Source of the DNA: Brevundimonas nasdae
GTDB taxonomy: Bacteria > Pseudomonadota > Alphaproteobacteria > Caulobacterales > Caulobacteraceae
Length of the DNA: 64,000 nt
Reading direction: 5' to 3'
NCBI RefSeq assembly: GCF_016654005.1
Contig: NZ_JAEPWN010000005.1
Span: 62,001-126,000, forward strand
A model generated the notes under the pieces. It saw only the letters and a program-made list of their open reading frames with translations. It searched no databases and was not told the origin of the DNA. The position numbers and the translations under genes were made by a program. Position 1 is the stretch's first letter. Every line of letters starts with the position of its first letter. Positions 50,787 to 59,686 of the stretch are shown piece by piece.

Positions 50787-51269
50787 CTAACGCCTCGCCC
50801 GCAGCAGGGCGAGGGTCATGGAGAAACGGATCAGCTCGGACACGACGATGCAGGCCATCAGCCCGTTTGCGATCAGAACCAGCAGATTGGCGGGCGTCAC
50901 GGCCGTCATCAGGCGCGACAGGACCGGCTGACCGATCCAGCCCAGAACGAACAGGACCGCCGCCGTCAAGGTGACCAGGCCGATCAGGGCCATCAACGAG
51001 ATATGGCTGGCCTGAAGGGTGGCCTTGCGTTCCGCAGCGCCTTCGCGCGTGTCGGGATGAGGCAGAAGCCGCGCGATCAGGGTCAGCACGCCTTCGGTCA
51101 CGACGATCAGCACCACCCCCAGCAGGAACAGTCCGCCCATCTTGCCCGCAAACCCCGACCGGGCCAGATCACCCAGCCGGATGTGTTCGACCAGCCGCCA
51201 GCCATACAGGCCCCAGACCCCGAGGGTGGTGACGATAGCGATCCACAGATGGCGCTGGCGCAGGGTCAT
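50787..51269 (-). CDS. Four-helix membrane protein of unknown function
   Basis: A 160-residue inner-membrane protein with four predicted helices: LWIAIVTTLGVWGLYGW, GLFLLGVVLIVVTEGVLTLI, SLMALIGLVTLTAAVLFVLG and LLVLIANGLMACIVVSELI. A charged loop (PHPDTREGAAERKATLQ) separates the two helix pairs. I do not recognise a family. It lies 16 bp after the polA stop on the same strand and 26 bp before the enoyl-CoA hydratase gene, so it is probably in the polA transcript. Confidence 0.75.
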   Translation of the reverse strand: MTLRQRHLWIAIVTTLGVWGLYGWRLVEHIRLGDLARSGFAGKMGGLFLLGVVLIVVTEGVLTLIARLLPHPDTREGAAERKATLQASHISLMALIGLVTLTAAVLFVLGWIGQPVLSRLMTAVTPANLLVLIANGLMACIVVSELIRFSMTLALLRARR

Positions 51270-51285
51270 TCGGCGGCTCCGGGCG

Positions 51286-54201
51286 TCAGTGGGCCTGATC
51301 CCAGTTGGCGGCGGCGCGGGCCTCGACCACCAGCGGCACGGTCAGGACGACCGCCGGATCAGAGGCTTTCTCCATGATCCGTTTGATGATCACGATGGCG
51401 CGCTCGGCCTCAGCTTCCGGGGCCTCGAACACCAGTTCGTCGTGGACCTGCAGCAACATGCGCGTCTGCAGACCGGCGTCGGCCAGGGCGCCCGGCATGC
51501 GGATCATGGCGCGGCGGATGATGTCCGCAGCCGCCCCCTGGATGGGGGCGTTGATGGCCGCACGTTCGCCGAACTGACGCTCTGCGCCCGACTTGGAGTG
51601 GATGGCCGGAATATGGATGCGGCGACCGAAGACGGTGGAGACGAAACCCGCCTCGCGGACCTCGGCCTTGGTCTTGTCCATATATCCGCGAATGCCGGGG
51701 AAGCGTTCGAAATAGGTCTTGATATAGGCCCCGGCCTCGCCCTGATCGATGCCCAGCTGGGCCGCCAGTCCAAAGGCGGAAATGCCATAGACGATGCCGA
51801 AGTTGATGGCCTTGGCGCGGCGGCGCGTCTCGGACGGCATGCCCTCGATCGGCACGCCGAACATCTCGGAGGCGGTGGCGGCGTGAATATCCAGCCCGGC
51901 CTTGAAGGCGCGTTTCAGCTCAGGGATGTCGCCGATATGGGCCAAGAGACGCAGCTCGATCTGGCTGTAGTCGGCGCTGATCAGCACATGGCCGGGCGCG
52001 GCGAGGAAGGCCTGACGGATTTCGCGCCCCGTCTCGGTGCGGATCGGGATATTCTGCAGGTTCGGGTCTGACGAGGCCAGCCGCCCGGTCGAGGCGGCGG
52101 CCAGTTGATAGCTGGTGTGAACCCGGTCCGTCGCTGGATCGGCGGCGGCGATCAGGGCGTCGGTGTAGGTGCCCTTCAGCTTTGACAGCTGGCGCCAGTC
52201 CAGAATGGCGCGCGGCAGGTCGTGCGTCAGCGCCAGCTCCTCCAGCACGCTGGCGTCGGTGCCCCACTGGCCGGACGCGGTCTTCTTGCCGCCCGGCAGG
52301 TTCAGTTCGCCGAACAGGATTTCGCCGATCTGGCGGGGCGATCCGATGTTGAAGGGCCGCCCGGCGATCTCATGGGCCTGAGCCTCCAACTCGGCCATGC
52401 GCAGGCCGAACTCGCTGGACAGGCGTTTCAAACGGTCGGGATCGATGCGGACGCCGTTCAGCTCCATGTCCGCCAGCACGGTCGGCATCCCGCGCTCCAG
52501 CGTCTCATAGACCGTCGACAGGCCTTCGCGGGCCAGGCGCGGCTTCAGGATGCGCCACAGGCGCAGGGTCACGTCCGCGTCCTCGGCGGCATAGCCGGTC
52601 GCCGGTTTCAGCCCGACGTGCTTGAAGGATTTCTGGCTCTTGCCCGCGCCCGCCACCGATTTGAACGGGATCGGTTCGTGGCCCAGGTGCAGCCGCGCCA
52701 GTTCGTCCATGCCGTGGCCGTGCAGCCCGCCCTCCAGCACATAGGAGATCAACATGGTGTCGTCATAGGGCGCCACGCGGATGCCCCGACGCGCCATCAC
52801 GGCGATGTCGTATTTGGCGTTCTGCAGAACCTTCAGGACCGAAGGATCTTCCAGCAGCGTCTTCAGCTTGGCCAGGGTCGTCGGCTTGTCCAGTTGATGG
52901 ATCGGCTGGCGCGCCTCGCCCGGTTCGCCGAACAGACCGCCTTCATTGGCCTGCGGCTCGTGTTCGTGGGTCAGGGGGATGTAGCAGGCCTCGTTCGGAC
53001 CCACCGCCAGAGACACGCCGCACAGGCCCGCATGGGTCGCCGACAGGGCGTCCGTCTCGGTGTCGAACCCGACCACCCCTACCTCGACCGCCCGCGCAAT
53101 CCAGCGGTCCAACGCCTCCTCGGTCTGGACGCATTCATAGGCGTCGTGGTCGAAGCTCTGGACTTCGGTCGGCGCGGCGGCCTCCTGGCCGTAGCGGGGG
53201 GTGGCGACCGGCGCGCTCAGGTTCGGCGCGCGCTTGGGGGCGAAGGCCGAGACCTCGCTGGGGCCCGCCTTGCCGTCGCCGACCCGGCGCTGCAGCGAGC
53301 GGAACTCCATCATCTCCAGGAAGGCCGACAGGGTCGCGGGATCGGGATCGCGCACGGCGAAATCGTCGATCGCCTCAGGCGCAGGCGCATCGCAGGTCAG
53401 GCGGACCAGTTCGCGCGATAGGCGGATCTGGTCGGCGAAATTGATCAGGGTCTCGCGACGTTTCGGCTGTCTGATCTCGCCCGCCCGCGCCAGAAGGGTG
53501 TCCAGATCGCCGTATTCATCCAGCAACTGGGCAGCCGTCTTGGGACCGATGCCCGGAGCGCCGGGCACATTGTCGACGCTGTCGCCGATCAGCGCCTGAA
53601 GATCGACCATCTTCTCAGGACCGACGCCGAACTTCTCGAACACCTCGGGCTCGGCCAGACGCCGGTCCTTCATCGGGTCCCACATGACCACGCCGCCGCC
53701 GATCAGCTGCATCAGGTCCTTGTCGGACGACACGATCACCGCTTCGCCGCCTGCATCGCGCGCCTTGCAGGCATAGGTGGCGATCAGGTCGTCGGCCTCA
53801 TAGCCGGGCAGTTCGACACAGTGAACGCCGAACGCCGCCGTCGCCTCACGCACCAGCGGGAACTGCGGGATCAGGTCTTCGGGCGGCGGCGGGCGATGGG
53901 CTTTGTATTGATCATACAGAGTGTTGCGGAACGTCTTTTCCGAGTGGTCGAAGATGGCGACCAGATGGGTCGGGCCGTCCGCGCCCTTCATGTCTTTCAG
54001 CAGCTTCCACAACATGTTGCAGTAGCCCTGGACCGCGCCCACCGGCAGGCCGTCGGACTTGCGCGTCAGCGGCGGCAGGGCGTGATAGGCGCGGAAGATA
54101 TAGGCCGAGGCGTCGATCATCCACAGCCGCAGCGGGGGCCCGTCCTGGGTCATGGCCCGTGCTTGGGGGATGTCAGTCTCGGGAGCGGCGGCGTCAGTCA
54201 T
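51286..54201 (-). CDS. polA: DNA polymerase I
   Basis: Replication and repair polymerase with all three domains, 971 residues. The 5'-3' exonuclease is at about 25-310 (LWMIDASAYIFRAYHAL, GYEADDLIATYA, GDSVDNVPGAPGIGPKTAAQ). The 3'-5' exonuclease is at about 370-560 with the intact acidic pair in FDTETDALS, NAKYDIAVMARRG and YAAEDADVTLRL. The polymerase domain has motif A SADYSQIELRLLAHI, motif B RRRAKAINFGIVYGIS and motif C QVHDELVFE. Because the DxE residues are kept, proofreading is expected. An internal ATG at residue 17 is an alternative start. It is followed by a small membrane-protein gene. Confidence 0.97.
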   Translation of the reverse strand: MTDAAAPETDIPQARAMTQDGPPLRLWMIDASAYIFRAYHALPPLTRKSDGLPVGAVQGYCNMLWKLLKDMKGADGPTHLVAIFDHSEKTFRNTLYDQYKAHRPPPPEDLIPQFPLVREATAAFGVHCVELPGYEADDLIATYACKARDAGGEAVIVSSDKDLMQLIGGGVVMWDPMKDRRLAEPEVFEKFGVGPEKMVDLQALIGDSVDNVPGAPGIGPKTAAQLLDEYGDLDTLLARAGEIRQPKRRETLINFADQIRLSRELVRLTCDAPAPEAIDDFAVRDPDPATLSAFLEMMEFRSLQRRVGDGKAGPSEVSAFAPKRAPNLSAPVATPRYGQEAAAPTEVQSFDHDAYECVQTEEALDRWIARAVEVGVVGFDTETDALSATHAGLCGVSLAVGPNEACYIPLTHEHEPQANEGGLFGEPGEARQPIHQLDKPTTLAKLKTLLEDPSVLKVLQNAKYDIAVMARRGIRVAPYDDTMLISYVLEGGLHGHGMDELARLHLGHEPIPFKSVAGAGKSQKSFKHVGLKPATGYAAEDADVTLRLWRILKPRLAREGLSTVYETLERGMPTVLADMELNGVRIDPDRLKRLSSEFGLRMAELEAQAHEIAGRPFNIGSPRQIGEILFGELNLPGGKKTASGQWGTDASVLEELALTHDLPRAILDWRQLSKLKGTYTDALIAAADPATDRVHTSYQLAAASTGRLASSDPNLQNIPIRTETGREIRQAFLAAPGHVLISADYSQIELRLLAHIGDIPELKRAFKAGLDIHAATASEMFGVPIEGMPSETRRRAKAINFGIVYGISAFGLAAQLGIDQGEAGAYIKTYFERFPGIRGYMDKTKAEVREAGFVSTVFGRRIHIPAIHSKSGAERQFGERAAINAPIQGAAADIIRRAMIRMPGALADAGLQTRMLLQVHDELVFEAPEAEAERAIVIIKRIMEKASDPAVVLTVPLVVEARAAANWDQAH

Positions 54202-54239
54202 GGCCGGAACATAGGCGGCTGGAGCCTCCGCGTCAGCCG

Positions 54240-54857
54240 CTAGAATTCCTTCCAGCTGGATCCCGGATCACGTTGCCCCGGCACGGCCTGCTGCTGCCCC
54301 CACGACACCACCATGAAGGCCTTGTGGCTGCGGATGCGATAGGCGCCGATCATGGGCAGGACTGCGCCCAACGGGGCCCCCGTCTTGGCCTCGTAGAGGA
54401 AGCCGGAAAACTCGGCGACGCCGACCCGGTCGCGATAGCTGTAAGCCGACAGCTCCGGCAGGGAGACGACATTCAGGCTCTCATTGATCGGGATGCGCAT
54501 GTCGGGCAGGCCGAAGACGCGGCGCATCTGCTCCAGCGACAGGGCGCCCGCCCGGATTTCGAACACCGCATCCGCTTCATCCTTGGTGCGCGCCATGCGG
54601 AAACCGGCGTCGGACAGGGCGGCGCGAATGGCGCTGACGGCGTAGCGGCTGCCTTCGCCCTGGAAATAGGCGTCATCGACAAAGACGGCGGAGGCTGCGG
54701 GCAAAGGAAGCGACAGCCCCTCGACGGCATGGTCGGAGGCGCGGGCCAGCAGCAGCTGCTCGGTGGCCGTGCGGCCGATGTTGCTCTCGGTCGTAGAGGC
54801 GCAGGCGGCCAGGGTCACGGCCGCCGCAGTCAGCGTCAGCGCCGTCCGCATTCTCAC
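54240..54857 (-). CDS. Predicted lipoprotein of unknown function
   Basis: A 205-residue lipoprotein: ALTLTAAAVTLAAC ends in the lipobox with Cys19. The mature part (GRTATEQLLLARASDHAVEG, VDDAYFQGEGSRYAVSAI, GFRMARTKDEADAVFEIRAG) resembles the alpha/beta fold of outer-membrane lipoproteins that affect trafficking or curli-like systems, but I cannot name the family with certainty. A long C-terminal beta region (VGVAEFSGFLYEAKTG) follows. Its ATG overlaps the stop of the glyoxalase gene by four bases, suggesting coupling. PolA begins 38 bp downstream. Confidence 0.8.
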   Translation of the reverse strand: MRMRTALTLTAAAVTLAACASTTESNIGRTATEQLLLARASDHAVEGLSLPLPAASAVFVDDAYFQGEGSRYAVSAIRAALSDAGFRMARTKDEADAVFEIRAGALSLEQMRRVFGLPDMRIPINESLNVVSLPELSAYSYRDRVGVAEFSGFLYEAKTGAPLGAVLPMIGAYRIRSHKAFMVVSWGQQQAVPGQRDPGSSWKEF

Positions 54858-55294
54858 CAGACGCCTGTGTTCGGCATGGAGGCCCAGGGCTCGGCGGGGG
54901 TCAGCGGCTCGCCTTCCTGCAGCAGTTCGATGGAGATGCCGTCCGGCGAACGGACGAAGGCCATATGGCCGTCGCGCGGCGGGCGGTTGATGGTCACCCC
55001 GCCGTCGGCCAGACGCTGGCAGGCGGCATAGATGTCGTCGACCTTATAGGCCAGGTGGCCGAAGTTGCGGCCGCCCGGATAGTCTTCCGCATCCCAGTTG
55101 AAGGTCAGCTCCAGCTCAGGGCAGCGTTCCGCCGCCGACTGCTCCAGATTCTTGGGCGCGGCCAGGAAGATCAGGCTGAAACGTCCCGCCTCATGCTCGG
55201 TGCGGCGCACCTCCTGCAGGCCCAGCAGGTCGCAATAGAAATGCAGCGAGGCGTCGAGGTCCTTCACGCGGACCATGGTGTGCAGATAACGCAA
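54854..55294 (-). CDS. gloA: Lactoylglutathione lyase (glyoxalase I)
   Basis: Converts the methylglyoxal-glutathione hemithioacetal to S-lactoylglutathione. The 146-residue VOC protein has MRYLHTMVRVKDLDASL with the metal ligand His5, the central LELTFNWDAEDYPGG, GHLAYKVDDIYAAC with the second His, and SPDGISIELLQEG with the last Glu ligand. LFYCDLLGLQE-like HFYCDLLGLQEVRR is typical of GloA. It overlaps the lipoprotein gene by four bases. The zinc-finger gene lies 102 bp upstream with a hairpin between. Confidence 0.93.
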   Translation of the reverse strand: MRYLHTMVRVKDLDASLHFYCDLLGLQEVRRTEHEAGRFSLIFLAAPKNLEQSAAERCPELELTFNWDAEDYPGGRNFGHLAYKVDDIYAACQRLADGGVTINRPPRDGHMAFVRSPDGISIELLQEGEPLTPAEPWASMPNTGVW

Positions 55295-55315
55295 GGGTTC
55301 AGTCTCCGTGCCGGG

Positions 55316-55337
55316 GAGGGCGCAATTCAGCGCCCTC
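55316..55337 (-). terminator. Small hairpin between the zinc-finger gene and gloA
   Basis: Perfect eight-base arms (GAGGGCGC / GCGCCCTC) with a six-base loop, 59 bases past the zinc-finger gene stop and 21 bases before the gloA start. No U-run; it may be a weak terminator or a leader structure of gloA. Confidence 0.4.
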
Positions 55338-55396
55338 TATAGACAGGACCGGGCGTGATCGCGATTCAACTGAGGTGACGAAGCCCGATAAGGGGC

Positions 55397-55636
55397 TCAG
55401 TGGGCCTCGGGCGCGCGGGCGGCCGGGCTCAGATATTCGCTCTCGTCGTGCGGATGGGCCGACAGGACAAAGCGGCGGTCGCAATAGCCGCACTCGATGA
55501 AGTCGTCCTCGCCCATGTCCATATAGACCAGCGGATGGCCCAGTGCGCCGCCGCCGCCGTCGCACGCGACGCGTTTGGTCGAAACCACGACTTCTTCGGG
55601 CGGGGGGATGATGGCGTCGGGATGGCGGGGAGGCAT
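55397..55636 (-). CDS. Zinc-finger domain protein (NDUFS6-like CHCC type)
   Basis: A 79-residue protein with the CHCC zinc-binding set of the complex I subunit NDUFS6 family: Cys25 and His33 in ACDGGGGALGHP, Cys49 and Cys52 in ECGYCDRRF. Alphaproteobacteria keep this small subunit, which in mitochondria is needed for late complex I assembly, so that role is likely here. The C-terminus is Ala/Glu-rich. The ATG ends at 55636. No other complex I genes are in the window, which is usual. Confidence 0.88.
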   Translation of the reverse strand: MPPRHPDAIIPPPEEVVVSTKRVACDGGGGALGHPLVYMDMGEDDFIECGYCDRRFVLSAHPHDESEYLSPAARAPEAH

Positions 55637-55841
55637 GGTCCGGTCCGGGTCTGGAAGGCTCGCGCCGTTCCTAGGCGGAGCAGACGGTCAGGTCAAACCT
55701 GGGCTGCCGTCGTTTGACGCATACCTGTTCATTTGGATGTCGCCAGCGGTCGCGCCGAGCACGCCCGATCAGCGGACTTGGCGAACCGTCGCCGGCCCCC
55801 TACCTATGCGCTCGCCTTTCTGCGCCGAGTTTGCCCTGACC

Positions 55842-56816
55842 ATGCCCGAGACCTACGCCCTGCCCGACAACGCCATCGAGGTGCGGGGCCTCAAGAAGAC
55901 CTATGCCGGATCCAAGAAGGCGGCGCCCAAGACGGCGCTACGCGGCGTCGATCTGGTGATCCCGCGCGGATCGGTGTTCGGCCTTCTGGGCCCGAACGGG
56001 GCGGGCAAGTCGACCCTGATCAACATTCTGGCCGGGGTGGTGAAGAAGTCCGAAGGCACAGTCGCCATCTGGGGCCGCGACATCGACAAGGAGCCGCGCG
56101 ACGCCGCCGCAGCCCTGGGTGTGGTGCCGCAGGAAATCGTCGCCGACGTCTTCTTCACCCCGCGCGAGTCGCTTGAGGTCCAGGCAGGCTTTTACGGCGT
56201 GCCCAAGAATGAACGCCGCTCCGACGAACTGCTTGCCGCGCTTGGTCTGTCGGACAAGGCCAACGCCTATGTCCGCGCCCTGTCCGGCGGCATGAAGCGC
56301 CGCCTGATGGTGGCCAAGGCCCTGGTGCATAATCCGCCCATCCTGATCCTGGACGAGCCGACGGCGGGCGTGGACGTCGAACTGCGCCGTCAGCTGTGGG
56401 CCTATGTCCGCCGCATCAACGAGGAAGGGGTCACCATCGTCCTGACCACCCACTACCTCGAAGAGGCGCAGGAGCTGTGCGACACCATCGCCATCGTCAA
56501 CCGGGGCGAGGTGGTGGCCTGCGAGCCGACGCCGCAACTGCTGCGCCGCCTGGACAGCCGCAATGTGGTCGTGACGCCAGAGACCCCGCAGGATGTGCCG
56601 CCCGTCCTGAACGGCTTTGTCGTCACGGCCCGTCCCGGCGGGGCCTTCGCGGTGACCTACAAAAAAGGCCAATCGTCGGTCGAACAGGTCATCAACGCCG
56701 TGCGTGCGGCAGGCGTGACCATCGCCGACATCACCACCGAAGACCCGGACCTGGAAGACGTCTTCCTGGCCCTGACCTATGGCGACAAGTCCCGCGTCGA
56801 TCCAACGAAGGACTGA
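55842..56816 (+). CDS. ABC transporter ATP-binding protein (DRA/NodI-like)
   Basis: ATPase subunit of an ABC-2 exporter, 324 residues. Walker A GPNGAGKST, Q-loop VVPQEIVADVFFTP, signature LSGGMKRRLMVAKAL, Walker B LILDEPTAGVD and switch His in TTHYLEEAQELCD are all intact. The C-terminal 70 residues form the extra domain of this subfamily (LEDVFLALTYGDKSR). Start at 55842 (MPETYALPDNA) is used; an ATG at 55806 would add 12 residues, and neither has a clear ribosome site. No permease is adjacent; the only ABC-2 permease in the window is at 15219-16052 and may be its partner. Confidence 0.92.
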   Translation: MPETYALPDNAIEVRGLKKTYAGSKKAAPKTALRGVDLVIPRGSVFGLLGPNGAGKSTLINILAGVVKKSEGTVAIWGRDIDKEPRDAAAALGVVPQEIVADVFFTPRESLEVQAGFYGVPKNERRSDELLAALGLSDKANAYVRALSGGMKRRLMVAKALVHNPPILILDEPTAGVDVELRRQLWAYVRRINEEGVTIVLTTHYLEEAQELCDTIAIVNRGEVVACEPTPQLLRRLDSRNVVVTPETPQDVPPVLNGFVVTARPGGAFAVTYKKGQSSVEQVINAVRAAGVTIADITTEDPDLEDVFLALTYGDKSRVDPTKD

Positions 56817-56850
56817 GCGGCCAAACGCGATCCTCGCTCCTTATCCACCG

Positions 56851-56955
56851 TCACCCTCGGGCTTGACCCGAGGGCCGGGCGCGGATCGAGCTGTGCGTCT
56901 CCGTTGAGGCACAGCGGCGGACGGCTCGATCCTCGTGGCAAGCCCGAGGATGACG
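56851..56955. repeat. Composite palindromic intergenic repeat
   Basis: Nested dyads in a 105-bp stretch: outer arms TCACCCTCGGGCTTG and CAAGCCCGAGGATGA (14 of 15 pair), inner GGATCGAGC / GCTCGATCC and CTGTG / CACAG, plus a small CCTCGGG / CCCGAGG hairpin within the left arm. It lies between the convergent ABC ATPase and hydrolase genes and looks like a dispersed palindromic element that could also act as a two-way terminator. Confidence 0.6.
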
Positions 56956-56974
56956 GGCAAGGCGCAAGTCCCTG

Positions 56975-57844
56975 TCACTGCACCTCTGACAGAAACTCGA
57001 AGATCGCCGCCCGCGCCTCCGGCTCGTCCAGCATCGGCGCATGGCCAACGCCGGGAACCTCCACATAGGCCATCGACGGCGCGGCCTTCTTCATCTTGTC
57101 GGCGATCTCGGCGCTGAGCAGGTCAGAGTTCCCGCCTCGCACCAGCAGGGTCGGTTTCTTCCGGGCCAGACGGCGGAAGTCGGGCCACAGGTTCGGAACC
57201 AGCGCCTTGGCGCCCGCCGCCCGGATCGGCACGGCGATGTCAGGATCATAGTCCAGGCCGATCTCGCCATCCGGCTGCTGACGGAAAATGCGGCGCGCGA
57301 ACCCGTCCCAGTCAGCGTCGGAATAATGCGGGAAGGCCACGCCGTTGATCCGCTTGGCGTAGGCGGCGGCGTCCGCCCAGGTTTCGATCTCGACCGGCTG
57401 ACCGCTATAGCTGGCGATCCGCGCCAAACCCTCCGTCGCCACTTCCGGGCCGATGTCGTTCAGAATGGCGGCGACCACAGCCTTCGGCCGGATCGCCGTC
57501 AGGGCCATGGTGATCAGTCCGCCCATGGATGTGCCGAGGAAGACCGCCCGATCAATCGCCGCCTGATCCATCAGGGTCAGAACATCCCGGGCATAGACTT
57601 CGGGCGTATAGGTCATGGGGTCCGGCGCCCGGTCCGACAGGCCGCGCCCGCGCACATCGACCGCCAACACACGCCGGCCGCTCTGGGCCAACAGGGGGGC
57701 GATGGCTTCGAAATCGGCGCTGTTGCGAGTCAGGCCGTGGATGGCGATGACCGGGGGCCGCGCCACGCCGGGACCGGGCGCATAGTCGCGCGCGAACAGG
57801 CTCAGGCCGTCCGGCGACGTCCAGCGACGTTCAACAAAAGCCAC
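56975..57844 (-). CDS. Alpha/beta hydrolase
   Basis: Cytoplasmic alpha/beta hydrolase of the epoxide hydrolase/MhpC-like group, 289 residues from the GTG ending at 57844 (AAGGAG six bases upstream; an ATG at 57877 would add 11 residues). It has AIHGLTRNSADFEAIAP, DVRGRGLSDRAPDP, the nucleophile elbow GTSMGG, the acid in LLVRGGNSDLLS and the His in VPGVGHAPMLDEP. No exporter signal. Substrate unknown. It converges with the ABC ATPase gene across the palindromic repeat. Confidence 0.87.
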   Translation of the reverse strand: MAFVERRWTSPDGLSLFARDYAPGPGVARPPVIAIHGLTRNSADFEAIAPLLAQSGRRVLAVDVRGRGLSDRAPDPMTYTPEVYARDVLTLMDQAAIDRAVFLGTSMGGLITMALTAIRPKAVVAAILNDIGPEVATEGLARIASYSGQPVEIETWADAAAYAKRINGVAFPHYSDADWDGFARRIFRQQPDGEIGLDYDPDIAVPIRAAGAKALVPNLWPDFRRLARKKPTLLVRGGNSDLLSAEIADKMKKAAPSMAYVEVPGVGHAPMLDEPEARAAIFEFLSEVQ

Positions 57845-57915
57845 GGGGAACTCCTTCAGCAATACGCACCCGCCCATATATTCACGGTGTCAGGAATTGC
57901 GAAAGGCGGCGAGGT

Positions 57916-58425
57916 TCAGCCTGCGGTCAGGCTCATCACGAAGGCGTCGAGATTGTCGCCCTTGAACAGATGGCCCGCGACGCCGGCCCGCCGCGCCGCC
58001 TCTACGTCCGTCGGCTGGTCTCCGATCATCAGGGACTTGGACGGGTCGATCCCATGTTCTTCAATCGCGCGCAGCAGCATGCCCGGATTGGGCTTGCGGT
58101 CGGGATGATCCGGGTGACGATAGCGTTCGATCACGGCATCGGCGTGATAGGGCGCAGCATAGACGGCGTCGATCACTCCGCCGTCCTGGGCCAGTCGCTC
58201 GATCAACAGGGCGTTGAAATCGTGCATCTGCTCTTCGGTGAACAGACCACGCGCCACGCCTGACTGGTTGGTGACGATGACAGTCAGATACCCCAGCGAT
58301 TTCAACCGACGCACCGCCTCGGCCGCGCCGGGGATCAGGACCAGATGCTCGGGCCTGTGCGGATAGCCGCAGTCTTCGATCAGCACCCCGTCACGGTCGA
58401 GGAAGGCCGCAGGCACGCCGCTCAT
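57916..58425 (-). CDS. HAD-IIIA phosphatase (GmhB/HisB-N-like)
   Basis: A 169-residue HAD phosphatase. It has the catalytic motif FLDRDGVLIED (Asp10, Asp12), TNQSGVARG, DRKPNPGML with the motif III lysine, and GDQPTDVEAARRAG. The layout is that of GmhB, which removes the C7 phosphate of heptose bisphosphate for LPS core synthesis. However, the zinc-binding loop of GmhB (Cys/His/Cys/Cys) is replaced here by APYHADAVIERYRHPDHPD with no cysteines, so the substrate may differ. It overlaps the AGE epimerase gene by four bases, which suggests a shared sugar pathway. Confidence 0.82.
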   Translation of the reverse strand: MSGVPAAFLDRDGVLIEDCGYPHRPEHLVLIPGAAEAVRRLKSLGYLTVIVTNQSGVARGLFTEEQMHDFNALLIERLAQDGGVIDAVYAAPYHADAVIERYRHPDHPDRKPNPGMLLRAIEEHGIDPSKSLMIGDQPTDVEAARRAGVAGHLFKGDNLDAFVMSLTAG

Positions 58426-59510
58426 GGCTTATGTCTCAGCAATTCGGAAAAGGCGGTCATCAGGTGATAGAGGCTTGAGGCAGGCGCCGCCGCCTCATGC
58501 GACTGTCCCTCTGCGTCATAGCTGTCGACCCACAGGCCCGGCAAATCAGTAGCCAGATGGGTCGCAAACAATCCGTCGACCAGATCGCCGACATTGGCGT
58601 CGCCAAACGCCAGGGCCGTGCGGACCGCCTCGGTCTGGGCCCACAGGCGACGCCCGCCGTCCAGAGGCGCGCCTGACGGATCGATCTCGCGGATCATGCC
58701 CAGCGGCGTCTGGCCCTGCGCGATCGCCCGGCGATGAAGACCTTCGGCGGCGGCTCCCGCATCCAGTCCCGCCCCGTGCGCCTGACGCAGCAGCCAGGAC
58801 CATTCCTCGAGGTGGCCCGGTTCTATGACATGGCCCGTCTGCGGGTCAGCCGCCCAGTCCTCAGTGAAATATTCGCGGATCGCGCCGTCGATGATGAATT
58901 GGTCGCGGCACAGATCCAGCGAGACGCGCGCCGCCGCCTCGAACGCGGGATCGGGTGCAATCGCCTGCCAGGCCAGCATGGCCTCAAGCATATGCATGTG
59001 CGGGTTCTGGCGTCGCGGTAGGCGCGGCGGCAGGGCGTCATGCCAGCCACCGTGCGGCGCACTCATCAGTTTCTGGATCGCCGCCAGTGTCTCCAGCGCC
59101 AGAGGCCGGGCGCGCGGATCGCCCAGCACCCGATGCCCCGCCGCCAGGGCGAACAGGACGAAGGCCAGGTCATAGAGGTCCGGCGCATCGTCAATCACGG
59201 CGCCGTCGTCATCCGTCGCGCTGATCCACAGGCCGTCGTCACGCCGACACAGGTCGATCATTCGGTCCAGCCCCGTCTGGGCCACGGCGCGCCCGGCCTG
59301 CCAGCCCAGGGCGGCGGCTTCGCAAAAGACATAGACCTGGCGCGCCTGAACGCGCGTGCGGCGGCGACGGCCCGTCACGGGGCGGCCTTCGAAATCCAAC
59401 TGCTCGAAAAACCGCCCGTCGGCGCTAACCCCGCGATCCGCCCACAGGGGCAATGCGTGCTCAAACAGCCAGTTGGAGACCCTGGATTTGGCGACGGAAA
59501 GGCTGGTCAT
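58422..59510 (-). CDS. AGE family epimerase/isomerase
   Basis: A 362-residue (alpha/alpha)6-barrel sugar epimerase or isomerase of the N-acylglucosamine 2-epimerase group, which also holds mannose-6-phosphate isomerases of this fold. Typical motifs are TRVQARQVYVFCEAAALG (His/Arg-rich barrel helix), QNPHMHMLEAMLAW, EPGHLEEWSWLLRQAH (catalytic His) and RLWAQTEAVRTALAF. Its stop overlaps the HAD phosphatase start (ATGA). Together they could feed mannose- or heptose-type units into envelope polysaccharide; the exact sugar is unknown. Divergent from the DegT aminotransferase gene, 176 bp away. Confidence 0.87.
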   Translation of the reverse strand: MTSLSVAKSRVSNWLFEHALPLWADRGVSADGRFFEQLDFEGRPVTGRRRRTRVQARQVYVFCEAAALGWQAGRAVAQTGLDRMIDLCRRDDGLWISATDDDGAVIDDAPDLYDLAFVLFALAAGHRVLGDPRARPLALETLAAIQKLMSAPHGGWHDALPPRLPRRQNPHMHMLEAMLAWQAIAPDPAFEAAARVSLDLCRDQFIIDGAIREYFTEDWAADPQTGHVIEPGHLEEWSWLLRQAHGAGLDAGAAAEGLHRRAIAQGQTPLGMIREIDPSGAPLDGGRRLWAQTEAVRTALAFGDANVGDLVDGLFATHLATDLPGLWVDSYDAEGQSHEAAAPASSLYHLMTAFSELLRHKP

Positions 59511-59686
59511 GCCGCTGGCTTAGGGCGCAACCTGTCGGGCGCCAAGGGGGGCGGACGTTGCAAAGGGCAACGCGAAGTGAGGTTCAGCCGTTTGGCGACA
59601 GCGGCCGATCTTGCTAGGAGGGCGGCCACATTCGCGGCCCGAGCCTTCGGACCGCCGCCCCCGACCCTCGTGGAGAGCGACCCTCA

